Shown: one piece after another, positions 11,417 through 22,146 of the stretch
Layout: each line of letters opens with the position of its first letter
How positions within the stretch are numbered: position 1 is the stretch's first letter
Assembly: GCA_037447655.1 (NCBI GenBank)
Contig: JBBHKE010001690.1
Location: forward strand, 1-60,640
Reading direction: 5' to 3'
DNA from: Zygnema cylindricum
Taxonomy: Eukaryota; Streptophyta; Zygnematophyceae; Zygnematales; Zygnemataceae
DNA length: 60,640 bases
Notes under the pieces: model-generated
The model's input: the letters and a program-made list of their open reading frames with translations, nothing else
Databases searched by the model: none
What the model was told of the DNA's origin: nothing
Translations under genes and position numbers: made by a program

Positions 11417-11868
11417 ATTAACAAGAGAGCTTGTTGAGCATCTGTAAATTTTCCTCTTGCCAAGTCATTTTATGCAAATAATACTTGTAAGTCAATACAA
11501 TGTTTCTCCATACTGCCTTGTACATACTTGTATTCTACTATTTTGGTACCACTACTAAGCCAATGATATAAAGACGTCTTTGCATACGTACTTTCTAAGC
11601 ACTTCCATAATTCAACTGCCTTTTTAAAACTTATGTTTGTCATTACCAAATTCTCAGTCAAGGAGTTCTTGATAACCCTTAGACACTCATGATTTTTTTT
11701 CCATCCATTTGAAGTTTCAGGCAAAGTACCGTCCACCGCATCCATTAGCTGTATCATCTCGAAGTAGCTCTCGAGCACACTCTTCCAGTAGTGATATTTA
11801 GATCCATCAAATATAGGTAGCCATGGGTGTGGGCCCATAACCTGTTGTCCATAACCTATTTCATCCAT
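11417..11868 (-). pseudogene. Copia-like gag, N-terminal half of the gag-only element
   Basis: On the minus strand it starts at ATG 11,868 (MDEIGYGQQVMGPHPWLPIF), inside the last bases of the LTR, and reads through the primer-binding site. It then shows the usual copia gag pattern: FDGSKYHYWKSVLESYF, a DAVDG segment and LVMTNISFKKAVELWKCL. A stop follows QVLFA near 11,470. The frame continues as ARGKFTDAQQALLLI up to the copia-1 insertion and resumes at 4,966. The fold is the UBN2/gag helical domain that builds the particle. Confidence 0.8.
11828..11842 (-). promoter_or_regulatory. Primer-binding site of the gag-only element
   Basis: On the minus strand this reads GGTTATGGGCCCACA directly after the LTR end ...CA. 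Fourteen of 15 bases match the complement of the plant initiator tRNA-Met anticodon arm. Sharing the site with the coding copia elements supports dependence on the same priming machinery. Confidence 0.7.
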
Positions 11869-12171
11869 TGGTTACTCTTAGAAGCAACACATACTACCCC
11901 CAAAACAGTTGTGTTTCAGAAAATCCATATTACTCCACAATAAACATAACCACCTCAAAATGCATTAATATTTAGTATAACCTATACACTATAACCTCCC
12001 AAAGTTACAGCAAAATCCACAAAGGTATCCAAAAGATATGAGCTACAGAGTGTCCCAAAAACATCTGACAACTTACCAAACTAACCAGGTAGACTCCTCA
12101 AAGAATTCTACAAAAACAGCAGATCAGACTGAAACTACACATACATACATTTTCTATATCATAGAATATAC
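11843..12171 (-). repeat. 5' LTR of the gag-only element, part 1
   Basis: It is homologous to 1,658-1,981 on the same strand. It is cut at TATAC (12,167-12,171) by the insertion of a copia LTR and resumes at 20,530 with the duplicated TATAC. Confidence 0.85.
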
Positions 12172-12879
12172 TGAAATTCTATAGACTCCATTGCCCACCG
12201 AATCGCAGATCCAAAAGAAGCTAATCTAGATAGTGCCGACCCCAAATTGATATAAACCCAAATGAATGATCCCTTAACAATTAGAACCCAAATACACCTT
12301 CACCCTTGTGAAGAAAAGACCTTCTGTGTGCTCAGTTCCACCACAAAATGCGAAGCTTCAATATGTGTTTTGGACAATATTCCCCACTTTGACTTTCCCA
12401 CTGAATAAGTGCCACCCTGGCACGCAAAGACTCTGACCGACTTCACCCTTGTGTAGCTTGGACTCCCTTGAGTCCGCAGCAAAAAAAATCACTGAATTTG
12501 CTCACCCGAGCATTAAGTTATGGCTGGTCAAAGATGACCTTTATAGTTACAAGCTCTCTTAGAGAGAGATACCTAAATATCACTAAGTCTTGGTCTGCCT
12601 ACTCACGACTACCTACTACTAAACCCTAGTCCAATAAGAACACTATTTAGTAGAAGAAGGTACAATGGGAGATGTACTTATTGTACGGCCATTGTACGAC
12701 ATGGTCTACAACGTGACACTTGTCAAATCGGGAGCCATGGTTCCTCCTCTCATCTTCTCCGGTATCAAATAATCTGACGCCACGTGGCACCGCGTGATAC
12801 TATCTCCGAATGCCGCCAAAATCTCACTTCGCGTGGCGGCTAAAATGCCGGCCGTTCGATCAAAACATGTTTTACAAGG

Positions 12880-13108
12880 TGTCGTGCATGAGAGACAAAC
12901 AAGTGAATATGCATCAAAACCAACAAAGTCATGCTCACAAACATATATAACAACGAAAATAAATATGAAAAGACAAAAATTATAAACACCAGAAGAAGGA
13001 ATAAAGGTGAAAATGACCGAAAGAGAGAAGGGGAAAAATACTCCCCTAGAGTGAAGTGGAAGGAGAGAAGGGGAAGAATACTCCCCTATAGAGAGTGGAC
13101 CAAATAAT
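12880..13108 (-). repeat. Split repeat segment P (outer copy)
   Basis: It matches 14,295-14,484 from TGTCGTGCAT through GTGGACCAAATAAT, with a short extra duplication of the AATACTCCCCTA segment. In element orientation it is the right terminus and ends ...GCACGACA. Confidence 0.75.
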
Positions 13109-14292
13109 TATACTCAACCACGAGGTAGCCACTAGGCTCTCGGGTCTTCCACGTATTCTCTACAAGAGTTAACTCAAAGGAAAACAACGAAGCAAAATAA
13201 TCACTTCCAACCAAAACCAAGAAAATCGGAATTAACCAAAAATGACACTTTCCCACGAAAACCGAAATGCCACACACATAAATACACTCAAACAAACCGT
13301 CTAGCTATCCCGAGAACGGCGCAGCTTGACAGAAGATGCCACACCTCAAGCCTCCACTCCACCTATCGCCAAAAAGACAAATTTGGAGGGAAACCTTCTG
13401 GACTTGGCCGAAGCCGTGTGGATTAAAAGCGAGGCAGAAACAAAGGCAAATATTCTTAACCTATCTAGCCACTATAGCTAGCTAGCAATAAGAAAGAGAA
13501 AGCATGAGCAATCAGTGAGAGAGAGAGCAAGAGAAAAGCTCCGCTGCCAAGAGAAAATTCTTGTCCAAAAGCTAAATTCTCTAAGTTTGAGAATTAGGCT
13601 AAGTAAGAGATACGCTAGGCCTAAGCAAAATTAGCCTACATCTAGTCTTCTCTACATGCATGAATCTACTTAAGATGTTGGCCAATAGGCGGCCAACATC
13701 GTCTGCCGTACGCATGACAAAATCCACTGTCCGAGGGTAAAAACCCTCCCTAACTACATGTATGCGCGAACCTACATGGGTTCGTGACTTAAATAAATAA
13801 ATGTATCGAAGTGTCGCTCGGAAATCGCGATACGCCTCCAAACAATAGTTTGCGTCGATACTCCCGAAATCTTGTGCATACGCACAAAACGATAAATATC
13901 GCACGAAACGAAACATATCACACGAAATATCCCTGGAAATCGCGATGCGTCGCCCGAACGATAAATCGCATCCATACTACAAAAATCGTGCGTGCATGCA
14001 TAAAATCGCGCGTGCATGCATTAAATAGTGCTCGCGTGCCTAAAACCGTGCGTGCATGCGAAATACCGCGGGTGCATCCAAAATATCGCGCGTGCGTGTG
14101 AAATAATGCGCGTGCGTGTACAATACCGCGCGTGTGTGTGAGAAATACTACGCGTGCGTGAGAAATATTGCGCGTGCATGATAAATACTGCATGTGGATT
14201 CATAATGTCGCGCGTGCGTGCATGCGCGCCGAATATCGCGCGTGCGGGCATGAAATCGTACACACGAGCAACCGACACAATGCGGCTTGACA
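13109..14292 (-). repeat. Split repeat segment Q (inner copy)
   Basis: It matches 18,918-19,996 from ACTCAACCACGAGGTAGCC to GCGGCTTGACA. It is longer than Q' because a CG/TG-rich array at about 13,985-14,260 has expanded only here. Confidence 0.8.
13985..14260. repeat. CG/TG-rich degenerate tandem array
   Basis: More than ten irregular ~20-25-bp units of the type AAATACCGCGCGTGCGTGTG are present. Alternating purine-pyrimidine runs make Z-DNA plausible. The Q' copy has only about three such units (around 19,905-19,965), so the array expanded after the repeats were duplicated. Open frames on both strands here are repeat artefacts. Confidence 0.8.
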
Positions 14293-14294
14293 TT

Positions 14295-14484
14295 TGTCGT
14301 GCATCAGGGGCAAGCAAGCGAACATGCATCACAACGAGCAAAGTCATGCTCACAAACATATAAACTCACGAGAATAAATATGAAAAGACAAAAAATATAT
14401 ACACCGTGAGAAGGAATAAATGTGAAAATGACACAAATAGAGAACAGGAAAAATACTCCCCTAGAGTGAAGTGGACCCAATAAT
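14295..14484 (-). repeat. Split repeat segment P' (inner copy)
   Basis: It directly adjoins the polypurine tract on the internal side and joins Q through GACA-TT-TGTC on the other. In element orientation P'+Q would be the LTR defined by the polypurine tract. Confidence 0.75.
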
Positions 14485-14493
14485 CCCCCCCCC
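14485..14493 (-). promoter_or_regulatory. Polypurine tract (nine Gs on the minus strand)
   Basis: On the minus strand GGGGGGGGG immediately precedes the start of P' (ATTATTGGGTCC), as expected for the plus-strand primer beside an LTR. Confidence 0.6.
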
Positions 14494-14499
14494 AGCTCC

Positions 14500-17289
14500 T
14501 TAGCCTATAGAGGAGCTGGTCAACACAGCTGAGGGCCTGGAGCAAATATGGAGGTTGCAATGGTCAGCCGGGTTGAAAGATAATGGAGGATAGAGGCACT
14601 CCATGTGGAACCCTTGATCACCACCTATACATGTATAAATCCTCTGGAAACTCAACATCCCGTTAGTATCATTGTCCACCTCATAGAGAATGTGTGGAGA
14701 GACCTTGTACTCGACGGTATCCAAAAGATGACGCGAGTCGATGAGAAAACTGGGCTCCCTAAAACTATCTCGCAATGGTATGGAGCTTGGAAAGATACTT
14801 TCTAGGAAAAGAGAGTCGCAATTTTCTTCCCTAAAGTCGATACTAGAAAATGCAGGGAAAGCGAAAGCTAAATGTGCCATAGTGTGCAACAATTTGCGAG
14901 CAGAGACAAGAGGGAGGCAAATTTTGATTCCCGAAAAATTAGAGGGACGGTAAGAGAAGGTATGTTCATGCATATTGACTCCCCCACTGATTTGGAAGAT
15001 AGCATCATGTCCCACTAATCATTAATAGTCGTTCCATTTGGTGATCAATGCTCGGACAAAACCTTCTACAGACTCACCGTCGGTTCCATTTTGGAATCGA
15101 AAGGTGAGCGCGTCCTTAGTGATTCCAAGCACCGGCTCTGTGGTAACGGCTGAAGTAAGAAGCCGAGTAGCCGTAGCTTGAAGCTTGTCTGCGGTCAAAC
15201 CAAGCTTGAGTGCAAATCCGGATCCAAGGATCACGGGCTTGGCTCCGGTGTCCATGAGAGGGAGAGAAAGAGACACACTATTAACAGAGAAGGACTTTTG
15301 AGAGTTGTCCAAGAAACTGATATGAGGGTCAAGGTCACGGCGCTCATCCGCTGTAACCGGCTGAATAACTGAAAGACTACGATTCAGCTGCAACGCCCTC
15401 AAAGCGACGGCTACAGCGACTTCGTTAACTAGAGGAGAGGCTTTGGGAACCTGATTCACAAGATGAGAGGCTTTAACGTCGTCTTTTATGGTTGAAAGAA
15501 TGCTTAGCCTTTCTTTGACTCGAAGCGCATCATGTATGGTGCTATCTAGAATAGTGAGAGCTTTAGCCACAATGGAGGAATTCGTGTTAGGGAGAGGGGA
15601 GAGATTCTCTATCTCGAAAGAAAGTGGAACTCAGAACTCTGAAATTTACCGTCCTTATTGTGGTTAGGCGAGCTTTTATCAAAAGTAGCTGCTCGTTGTT
15701 GGACGGTGGAATCCCGAAGGATTCAGCTAGCCAACCATGGCATGTGGACGTCTCTCCTTGCCATCCCCGTGAACTGGGGGTTTTATTTTGGCCATGAAGG
15801 CAGCAAATTGCTCTATCATCATGGAGGCCATCATGACTTGCAACTCGGCGTTTTCTATCTCTCGTCACGAGATCCTAAGCGGAGTTGCCTCTTTCTCGGT
15901 GTCCGTAAGAGGCGTGACCAGCTTTGCAAAACGGGCAAGAATTCCACCGTTTGGAATCTGATTCTGATAAAAGAAATTAGGGTTCTTAACATGGCAGCGG
16001 TGGACGTAATGTCATTTTTGGTTGCAATGGGTGCATGTGGCTAACTTATCTAGGCACATGCAAGCATTATGCCCTGTGTTTCCACATCGGAAACATAATC
16101 AGTCCCCGGTATTAATAGGCGGGTTTCTCATGGCTAACATCTTTGGAGGCTTACTGTTGGGCCATGGGCTGCTTGGAGGAGAAAGTGGGGAATCGACTTC
16201 CGAGTGGTCATGAGCTTCCCACCAACATATTTGTATCTCATATTCCACGGCATATTGAGCGGCTTGATCAAATGTAAATTTCAAACGAAAAATCTGAGTG
16301 AGATGACTTTGTATAAAACATTTCGATTGATTTGGAAACTGTCCAACAAACTTTTGAACAGCTTCTGCATCGGACATTAGGTCCGGTAAAGCTTCTCGCA
16401 AAGTCTCCATGCGAGCACGTAAAGTAGAGGCAGATTCTCATGGTTTACGCGAGAAATTCATCAATTCTTTAACCTGATCGGGTTTTGCATCCGATAGTGG
16501 ATCCCGCAACAGAATTATCATCCCTGGTCATGGTGGGACAGCAGCACGAGCGGCCAGAGCGTATTGGCGAGGAATTTCTAGGACTGCGGGAATAAAGAAA
16601 ACACCTTGGGCATCTAAAACCTCGGGAAAAGCGGCCTGGTATGGAATATCCTCTTGACCTATGACCTTGAGTGTACCAGCAAAAGGAGGGGAAAATTCTG
16701 TCATCGCGAGTATAACATCATACTTGCGAGAACATAATGTAAGGGCCGAACCTTTGAGGTACCGACCAAGAAGAGAAAATGTCACACGAAGATCAAATCG
16801 ATCTTGATTGTGAACTTCCAAATCACGCATTTCGGTATCATGGAGCATATGGAAATGGGATAAAGACATGGTATCTTTCATCCCTGAAAAGCAAAATTGC
16901 ATTTTCTCCATGCCCCCCTCTGAAGAGGAAGCCATGTCGTCAAAGAAAGAATGCACTAGTGGTTCCAAATTTGGACCGACCGAAAACGGAAATGTGAGAG
17001 GATGGGAAAAGATTTCCTCTGAAAAGTCTCCTTCGGTTCTATCTAGGTATGACCTAGAGGAAACTGAGGATAATGATGAGACTGTGGTCAATAATGACCG
17101 AACTGACGGAGATCTAGGGGCCGCAACCGAAACTGGTGCGTCCGTAGACTCGGAGAAACTAGAAAGATCTAACTGCGGTGGACGGAAAACTGTCCCGCCG
17201 CGGGTAGATCCAGATTGATAACGTAAGTTATCCCAATCCGTGGGCATAAACGAAGAGAAACCCTCGATTACAACTATGAAAGAACGCAA
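14500..17289 (-). pseudogene. Ty3/gypsy-type gag-protease polyprotein, decayed
   Basis: A single minus-strand frame runs from ATG 17,289 to about 14,500 (about 930 codons) with stops but no net frame change. An N-terminal Ser-rich stretch leads to a retrotransposon gag core (RFDLRVTFSLLGRYLKGSAL). A second helical part follows (ALPDLMSDAEAVQKFVGQFP), then two zinc knuckles, CFRCGNTGHNACMC (~16,050-16,095) and CTHCNQK-stop-HYVHRC. A retropepsin site, PLMDTGAKPVILGSG (~15,200-15,260), and a protease-like tail complete it. No RT, RNase H or integrase follows before the polypurine tract. Most breaks in the gag/knuckle part are TGA, consistent with GGA or CGA codons lost to one change. Confidence 0.8.
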
Positions 17290-18917
17290 CGGCCTAATCG
17301 AAGTACGTCAAATGGAAGGCCAAACCACACAAAAAAAGTGAACACATGAAGTCTCTAGCAAGACTCAGTGGCCAGATCTAGCAAAAAGTCGGAATACCAA
17401 AACCTCTACCCTGCAAACAATGGGGCAAGGCCAAAGGGCTAGATCTATAAAAACAAACAGAGCACTATCCAAGCACCTTCCGGTGTAGATCTTTAGCAGC
17501 ACAGACGGAAAAGCGTCTAAACAGTGCCACCCACGGTAAGATCTATGAAAGGAAATCCAATCCAGATAGTCACACGAAACCTCAAGGCCACTCACGGCCA
17601 GATAGCATGCAAGGAAAACAAGGAGAATGCAAATGCTCAAAAAGAAAGGTTCGTAATAGAACCAATCCACACCGATCCCTCTACACGAGTGTCCACACTA
17701 TATCGTGACGCTCTTGTACCCGGAAGGCATCGAGATACTTACAAACACCATTAATACTTTGGTCAGTACTAAAAGTGAACCGGACTTGGTTGAAGCAACT
17801 CGGATTTTGCAGAGTCCTCATGAACGTGATCCGCCTCGGTTCCGAATAATCGTACCCGAGACCACCACTAAACACCCAGGCAATTAGTATCCTGCTAGGG
17901 TATGCGTATCTTTGCTATGCCACACTATACCCAACTATAAAGCAATGATAATTATATGTTATAATTCGTGCAAATCTAATATATATGAATATATATTTTT
18001 CCTTTGCTAGGTTTTATGAATGATTAAATTTGGCAAAGGATAAAGAAAGAGAATATCAAATCCACCACAAACCAAACATCAACTACACCGCCAATCGCTA
18101 TTAGCGTTGTGTACGCTAATCCCGTCCCGCTTTTTTTTTTTTAATTCTCAAATAGAATTATCCACTAAATAAAACACAAAGTACGGTAAAATTGGGCAAA
18201 AAGGTTTCCCAAACCCTAATACCACGCTGCAATAATCAAAAATCTGCGACCAAGGGATGGTAATATGCTGACCTAGGGTTAAGAATTCCAAAAAATAAAC
18301 CCTAAATCCGCCCAAACCCTAAATCTGCGGCCCAAACCCTAAATCTGCGGCTAAACCCTAATTCCGCAGATTAACCCTAAAAATCTGACACAAAATCAGA
18401 CCTAAATCTACAGACTAGAAATAGAGTGGCAACAAGATATAAGGACAAGGATTGTAAGCAAGAAATAATAAAACAAAAAACAAAAACAAACTGTGTTTTT
18501 TTTTTTTATAAAATAAAATTTATAAATTAAATTATTTTTATAATATATTTTCCCAAGGCAAAACTGAAAGCGAAAGCAAAAATAGAGAGAAAGTATAATA
18601 AAACTTGTAGAAAGAAACAACAAGGGGAAAAACTCAAATCAAAAATAGGTGGAAGAAAATATAGAAATGAAAAGATTGATTTTATATTGAAAATAATGTA
18701 TTTTTATATTTTTTTTTCTTTTAGATTTTTGTTCTCACACCAAACTGAGAAGCAAAACTGAAAACGAAAGATAAAGTGGAAGGAAAATGGAAAGACAAAA
18801 AACAAGAATAAAAACTGAATATGAAAGGTAATATTTTTTTTTATATTTTTAATTTATTTTAAAGAAATAAACTTTTTAAAAAATGTGCTTTTGAAAAGTT
18901 AGACCTTTTGGACAAGA
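17290..18917 (-). other. Long AT-rich 5' leader of the gypsy-type element
   Basis: It contains no coding signal. It lies between repeat Q' and the gag start and includes poly(T)/poly(A) runs and the telobox cluster. A leader of 1.6 kb is unusually long and would be expected to hold the packaging signal and primer-binding site, neither of which I can identify. Confidence 0.5.
18211..18385. promoter_or_regulatory. Cluster of six telobox (AAACCCTAA) motifs
   Basis: AAACCCTAA-type motifs lie at about 18,211, 18,297, 18,314, 18,334, 18,353 and (as TAACCCTAA) 18,373. The last five are spaced 17-20 bp apart with ATCTGCGG between them. In plants single teloboxes bind Myb-type and Polycomb-recruiting factors (established knowledge). 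They are too degenerate for a telomere. A minisatellite of an element leader is the simplest reading. Confidence 0.6.
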
Positions 18918-19996
18918 ATACTCAGCCACGAGGTAGCCACTAGCCTCTCGGGACTTCCACGTATTCTCTACAAGAGTTATCTCAAAGGAAAACAACGAAG
19001 CAAAATAATCACTTCCAACCAAAACCAAGAAAATCGGAATTAACCAAAAATGACACTTTCCCACGAAAACCGAAATGCCACACACATAAATACACTCAAA
19101 CAAACCGTCCAGCTGTCCCGAGAACGGCGCAGCTTGACAGAAGATGCCACACTTCAAGCCTCTACTCCACCAATCGCAAAAAAGACAAATTTGGAGGGAA
19201 ACCTTCCAGACTTGGCCGAAGCCGTGTGGATTAAAAGCGAGGCAGAAACAAAGGCAAATATTCTTAACCTATCTAGCCACTATAACTAGCTAGCAATAAG
19301 AAAGAGAAAGCATGAGCAATCAGAGAGAGAGAGCAAGAGAAAAGCTCCGCTGCCAAGAGAAAATTCTTGTCCAAAAGCTAAATTCTCTAAGTTTGAGAAT
19401 TAGGCTAAGTAAGAGATACGCTAGGCCTAAGCAAAATTAGCCTACATCTAGTCTACTCTACATGCATGAAACTACTTAAGATGTTGGCCAATAGGCGGCC
19501 AACATCGTCTGTCGTACGCCTGACAAAATCCACCGTCCGAGGGTAAAAACCCTCCCTAACTACATGTATGCGCGAACCTACATGGGTTCGCGACTTAAAT
19601 AAATAGATGTATCGAAACGTCGCTCGAAAATCGCAATACGCCTCCAAACGATACTTCACATCGATACTCCCGAAATCTTGTGTATACGCACGAAACGATA
19701 AATATCGCACGAAACGAAACATATCGCACGAAATATTCCCAGAAATCGCGATGCGTCGCCCGAACGATAAATCGCGTCCATACTACAAAAATCGTGTACC
19801 TACGCACGAAATGAAAGGTATCGCACGAAATTAGTACTATACAACCAAACGTGAAAATAAATGAATCGACGTGAAATCGCACGTACGACGAAACAACATG
19901 AAAACGTGCGTGCATGCATAAAATCGTGGGTGCATGCATAAAATCGTGCGTGCATTATATCGTGCGCGCGAGCAGCCGACACGATGCGGCATGACA
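18918..19996 (-). repeat. Split repeat segment Q' (outer copy)
   Basis: It is homologous to 13,109-14,292 and ends GCGGCATGACA on the plus strand. In element orientation it is the left terminal repeat and lacks the P segment that follows Q at the other end. Confidence 0.8.
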
Positions 19997-20529
19997 ACGG
20001 TTTAGATTCGCGTAGATGCATGATTTGTTCCTCTTCATTAGTCTGGTGTTAATTAGCTGTCACGTTAATGTTTATTAATTTTTGAAACTCGTCACGTGTA
20101 TTGTTTCGTTAATGCCTTATTGGATAAGGCAACTACTACAAATATTTCCATAGAATCTAGTTCAAATCTGGTCTAGTTCACCTTTTTGTTATTTGTTAGT
20201 TGTTTAGAATCCTCTACTTGTACATTTATAAATACCTATTGTACCCTACACATTTCATCGTTGACTCAAAGCTATGGGCTAAACTTAACGGCTATTAAGG
20301 GGGGTGGTAGGTTCCAGGATCAAATAGTGATTCTGACAGCTCTGTTTTTGTACAAACTACGAATTAGCCTATCCTCTTTAGATAGCTATGGCTCTAGCTC
20401 TCTCTCTGGTCTTCAGTGAATGCAACAAGTATGGGGACCGGAGAGAGTTGAGCGAGAAGCAGGTTGCCTTTGCTCACTTACTCTATTAATTTTTCCAATA
20501 CAGACCTAGAAAATATATAAATTTCAACA

Positions 20530-21284
20530 TATACCCACAAAGTTTCGCACCAAAATAACAACCAGAGTGATCACACTAACAAGTCAAAGTTGCAACAAAA
20601 CAGTCTGCCATGTCTTTGATCAACTTAGCTGTGATACTCAAAATAATCTAAGTCTTACAAGTTATACTCAAAGAGTTCACTACTGATTGTACAGAGGCAT
20701 ACTAGCTGTACGGTATCCACCATCTACCTAAACTATTGTGAGTATACCCGAATAATACAAGGTATGTCAAAATGAACAAATCTACACTAATAAACTATTT
20801 AGCAAAAAGACAACCTCTGTTGTACAGAATATTTACACCGACACCTCTGCAACATCCACATACTAGGCGTCAACTTGCTTAGTTACTTTAGATCATCTTA
20901 TGAATCTTCGTCCGCCGACTTGATTCATACCAATCGCAGTTGCGTTGTCCCGTTACAGATCATATTCATATTATCCGCAGTTGCGTCAGCTGCGTTGTCC
21001 GTACGGATCATATCCAAAATAATCGAGCTGCATTTTCTTGTCTGCGTCGCTGCTGCGCCGTACCGACGGCGTATATTTCAACATTTCGTTCTTTTCACAT
21101 CGGATCGCTTCGGGATCCGCCGTCCATTTCTCAATGTTTATTCACGCCACTCACTGAGTCCCTTACGTCACTTTAGTTTTATCCGTACGTTCGCTCCCTT
21201 CAATCCGTGAATCCATTCAAACCTCCACATTAAATTCCATTACGCACGAATTATCGCAAGCGCACAAAATTTCGCGTACGCACA
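20530..21284 (-). repeat. 5' LTR of the gag-only element, part 2
   Basis: It begins with the duplicated TATAC and continues the LTR interrupted at 12,171. It matches 1,977-2,909 including the ACATCGGATCGCTTCG block, but has the 173-bp unit only once. Purine-rich DNA follows. Confidence 0.85.
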
Positions 21285-22146
21285 AAGGGAAGGAGGGGGA
21301 GAGATGGAGAGAGGAGCGGGTAGGGGAGGGAAAGGAGGGGTGAGTTTCGTGAGATACAAAAGATGCCAATGGAACTTTTGACTTTTTTGTTTTTTTTAGT
21401 AGAGGGTGTTAAGATTCCTAGACTCGGGGGATAGAATGAAAGATCGCGATAAAAGGAATGATGAGCCGGCTAGGATTTGAACATGGACCTTTCTGTTGAG
21501 ATTCAAAAAAAGTGGCCAAAGGATCGATCAATTACAAGACAGGAAGCTAAGGAAAAATCTATCTATATGAGAAGACAAGCTTGATTACTGAACAAAAAGT
21601 GGATGGATTAATTACATGACAGAATAAACACTCAGTGCAAAACTAGCGGCAGGGAAAAATTGGAGAGAATAATTTAGTTGATAGATGATTAATTTTTAAT
21701 GTCAAGCATGAGCACATTTTATATGTGTGAATGACGTAAGTACTATGCTACTTGTGTTTCACGTAAAGGAATAAAATCCTAACGTGTGAATTACGTAATC
21801 AAATCAACGGTCACAATTTACCTCGTGAAACATACTAAAAATCTGCGATGACTTGACTTGTCGTACAGTACAATTAACCGACTACGTTACATCAAATCTT
21901 AACGTCTACACAAAGCTAACTTGACGTCTACTCAACCGTACATGTACCTAACAAGACTTCGGTTGATTCTTCTTCACGCAACGTTGACTAAGTTTGACTT
22001 GTAGTCCTCAGCAAGAAATGGACACAGAATTCTAACATCCCCTCTCTGGGTCATTTTGTGCACACTATTAACTTGTCCACACTAAATAAGACCAAATCCT
22101 ATGAGCTGATTACAAACAAAAAATTTATCTCGAGGAATTGCCTTAG
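21285..22146. other. No gene seen
   Basis: It starts with ~60 bp of G/A-rich DNA, probably the original target flank of the outermost element, and continues as AT-rich sequence without a coding signal or clear repeat border. Confidence 0.5.

Larger units (their letters stand above)
12880..19996 (-). mobile_element. Gag-protease Ty3/gypsy-type element with split direct repeats
   Basis: Plus-strand order: P (12,880-13,108), Q (13,109-14,292), two bases TT, P' (14,295-14,484), C-run, internal region, Q' (18,918-19,996). P matches P' and Q matches Q'. In the element's own orientation this is Q' - internal - P' - Q - P, the A1-internal-B1A2B2 pattern of split direct repeats. The outer ends read TGTCATGCC...GCACGACA and the inner junction is GACA-TT-TGTC. 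It encodes only gag and protease, so it is non-autonomous. No perfect target duplication is visible (AAGG left, ACGG right). Confidence 0.7.
12172..20529 (-). mobile_element. Copia solo LTR, interrupted by a gypsy insertion
   Basis: The pieces 12,172-12,879 and 19,997-20,529 (about 1.24 kb together) begin TGAAATTCTATAG and end AAATTTCAACA, and are flanked by the perfect 5-bp duplication TATAC. On the minus strand the start TGTTGAAATTT, followed within ~20 bp by TTTCTAGGTCTG, matches the copia LTR families in this window. No copia internal sequence remains, so it is a solo LTR left by LTR-LTR recombination. The block between the pieces is a Ty3/gypsy-type element. Confidence 0.8.
1658..21284 (-). 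mobile_element. Non-autonomous (gag-only) copia-like element, outermost level of a nest
   Basis: The two LTRs are at 1,658-2,909 (3' LTR) and 11,843-12,171 plus 20,530-21,284 (5' LTR, split by a later insertion). They share long blocks, including the stretch around 1,981-2,909 versus 20,530-21,284. Between them, on the minus strand, are a gag with a CCHC knuckle and a basic tail. No protease, integrase or reverse transcriptase is recognisable, so mobility would have needed proteins supplied in trans. Purine-rich DNA flanks both ends; no clean target duplication was found. Two younger insertions break it, at 4,967 and 12,172. Confidence 0.7.

Noticed and set aside
13599-14363. Several overlapping open frames around 13.6-14.4 kb and 19.5-20.0 kb
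   Set aside because: They lie in the terminal repeats Q/Q' and a CG/TG array, are rich in Cys/His/Arg from the repeat unit, and are not conserved between the two repeat copies.
18211-18385. Interstitial telomere or chromosome end
   Set aside because: Only six degenerate motifs separated by ATCTGCGG-type spacers, inside a retroelement leader.
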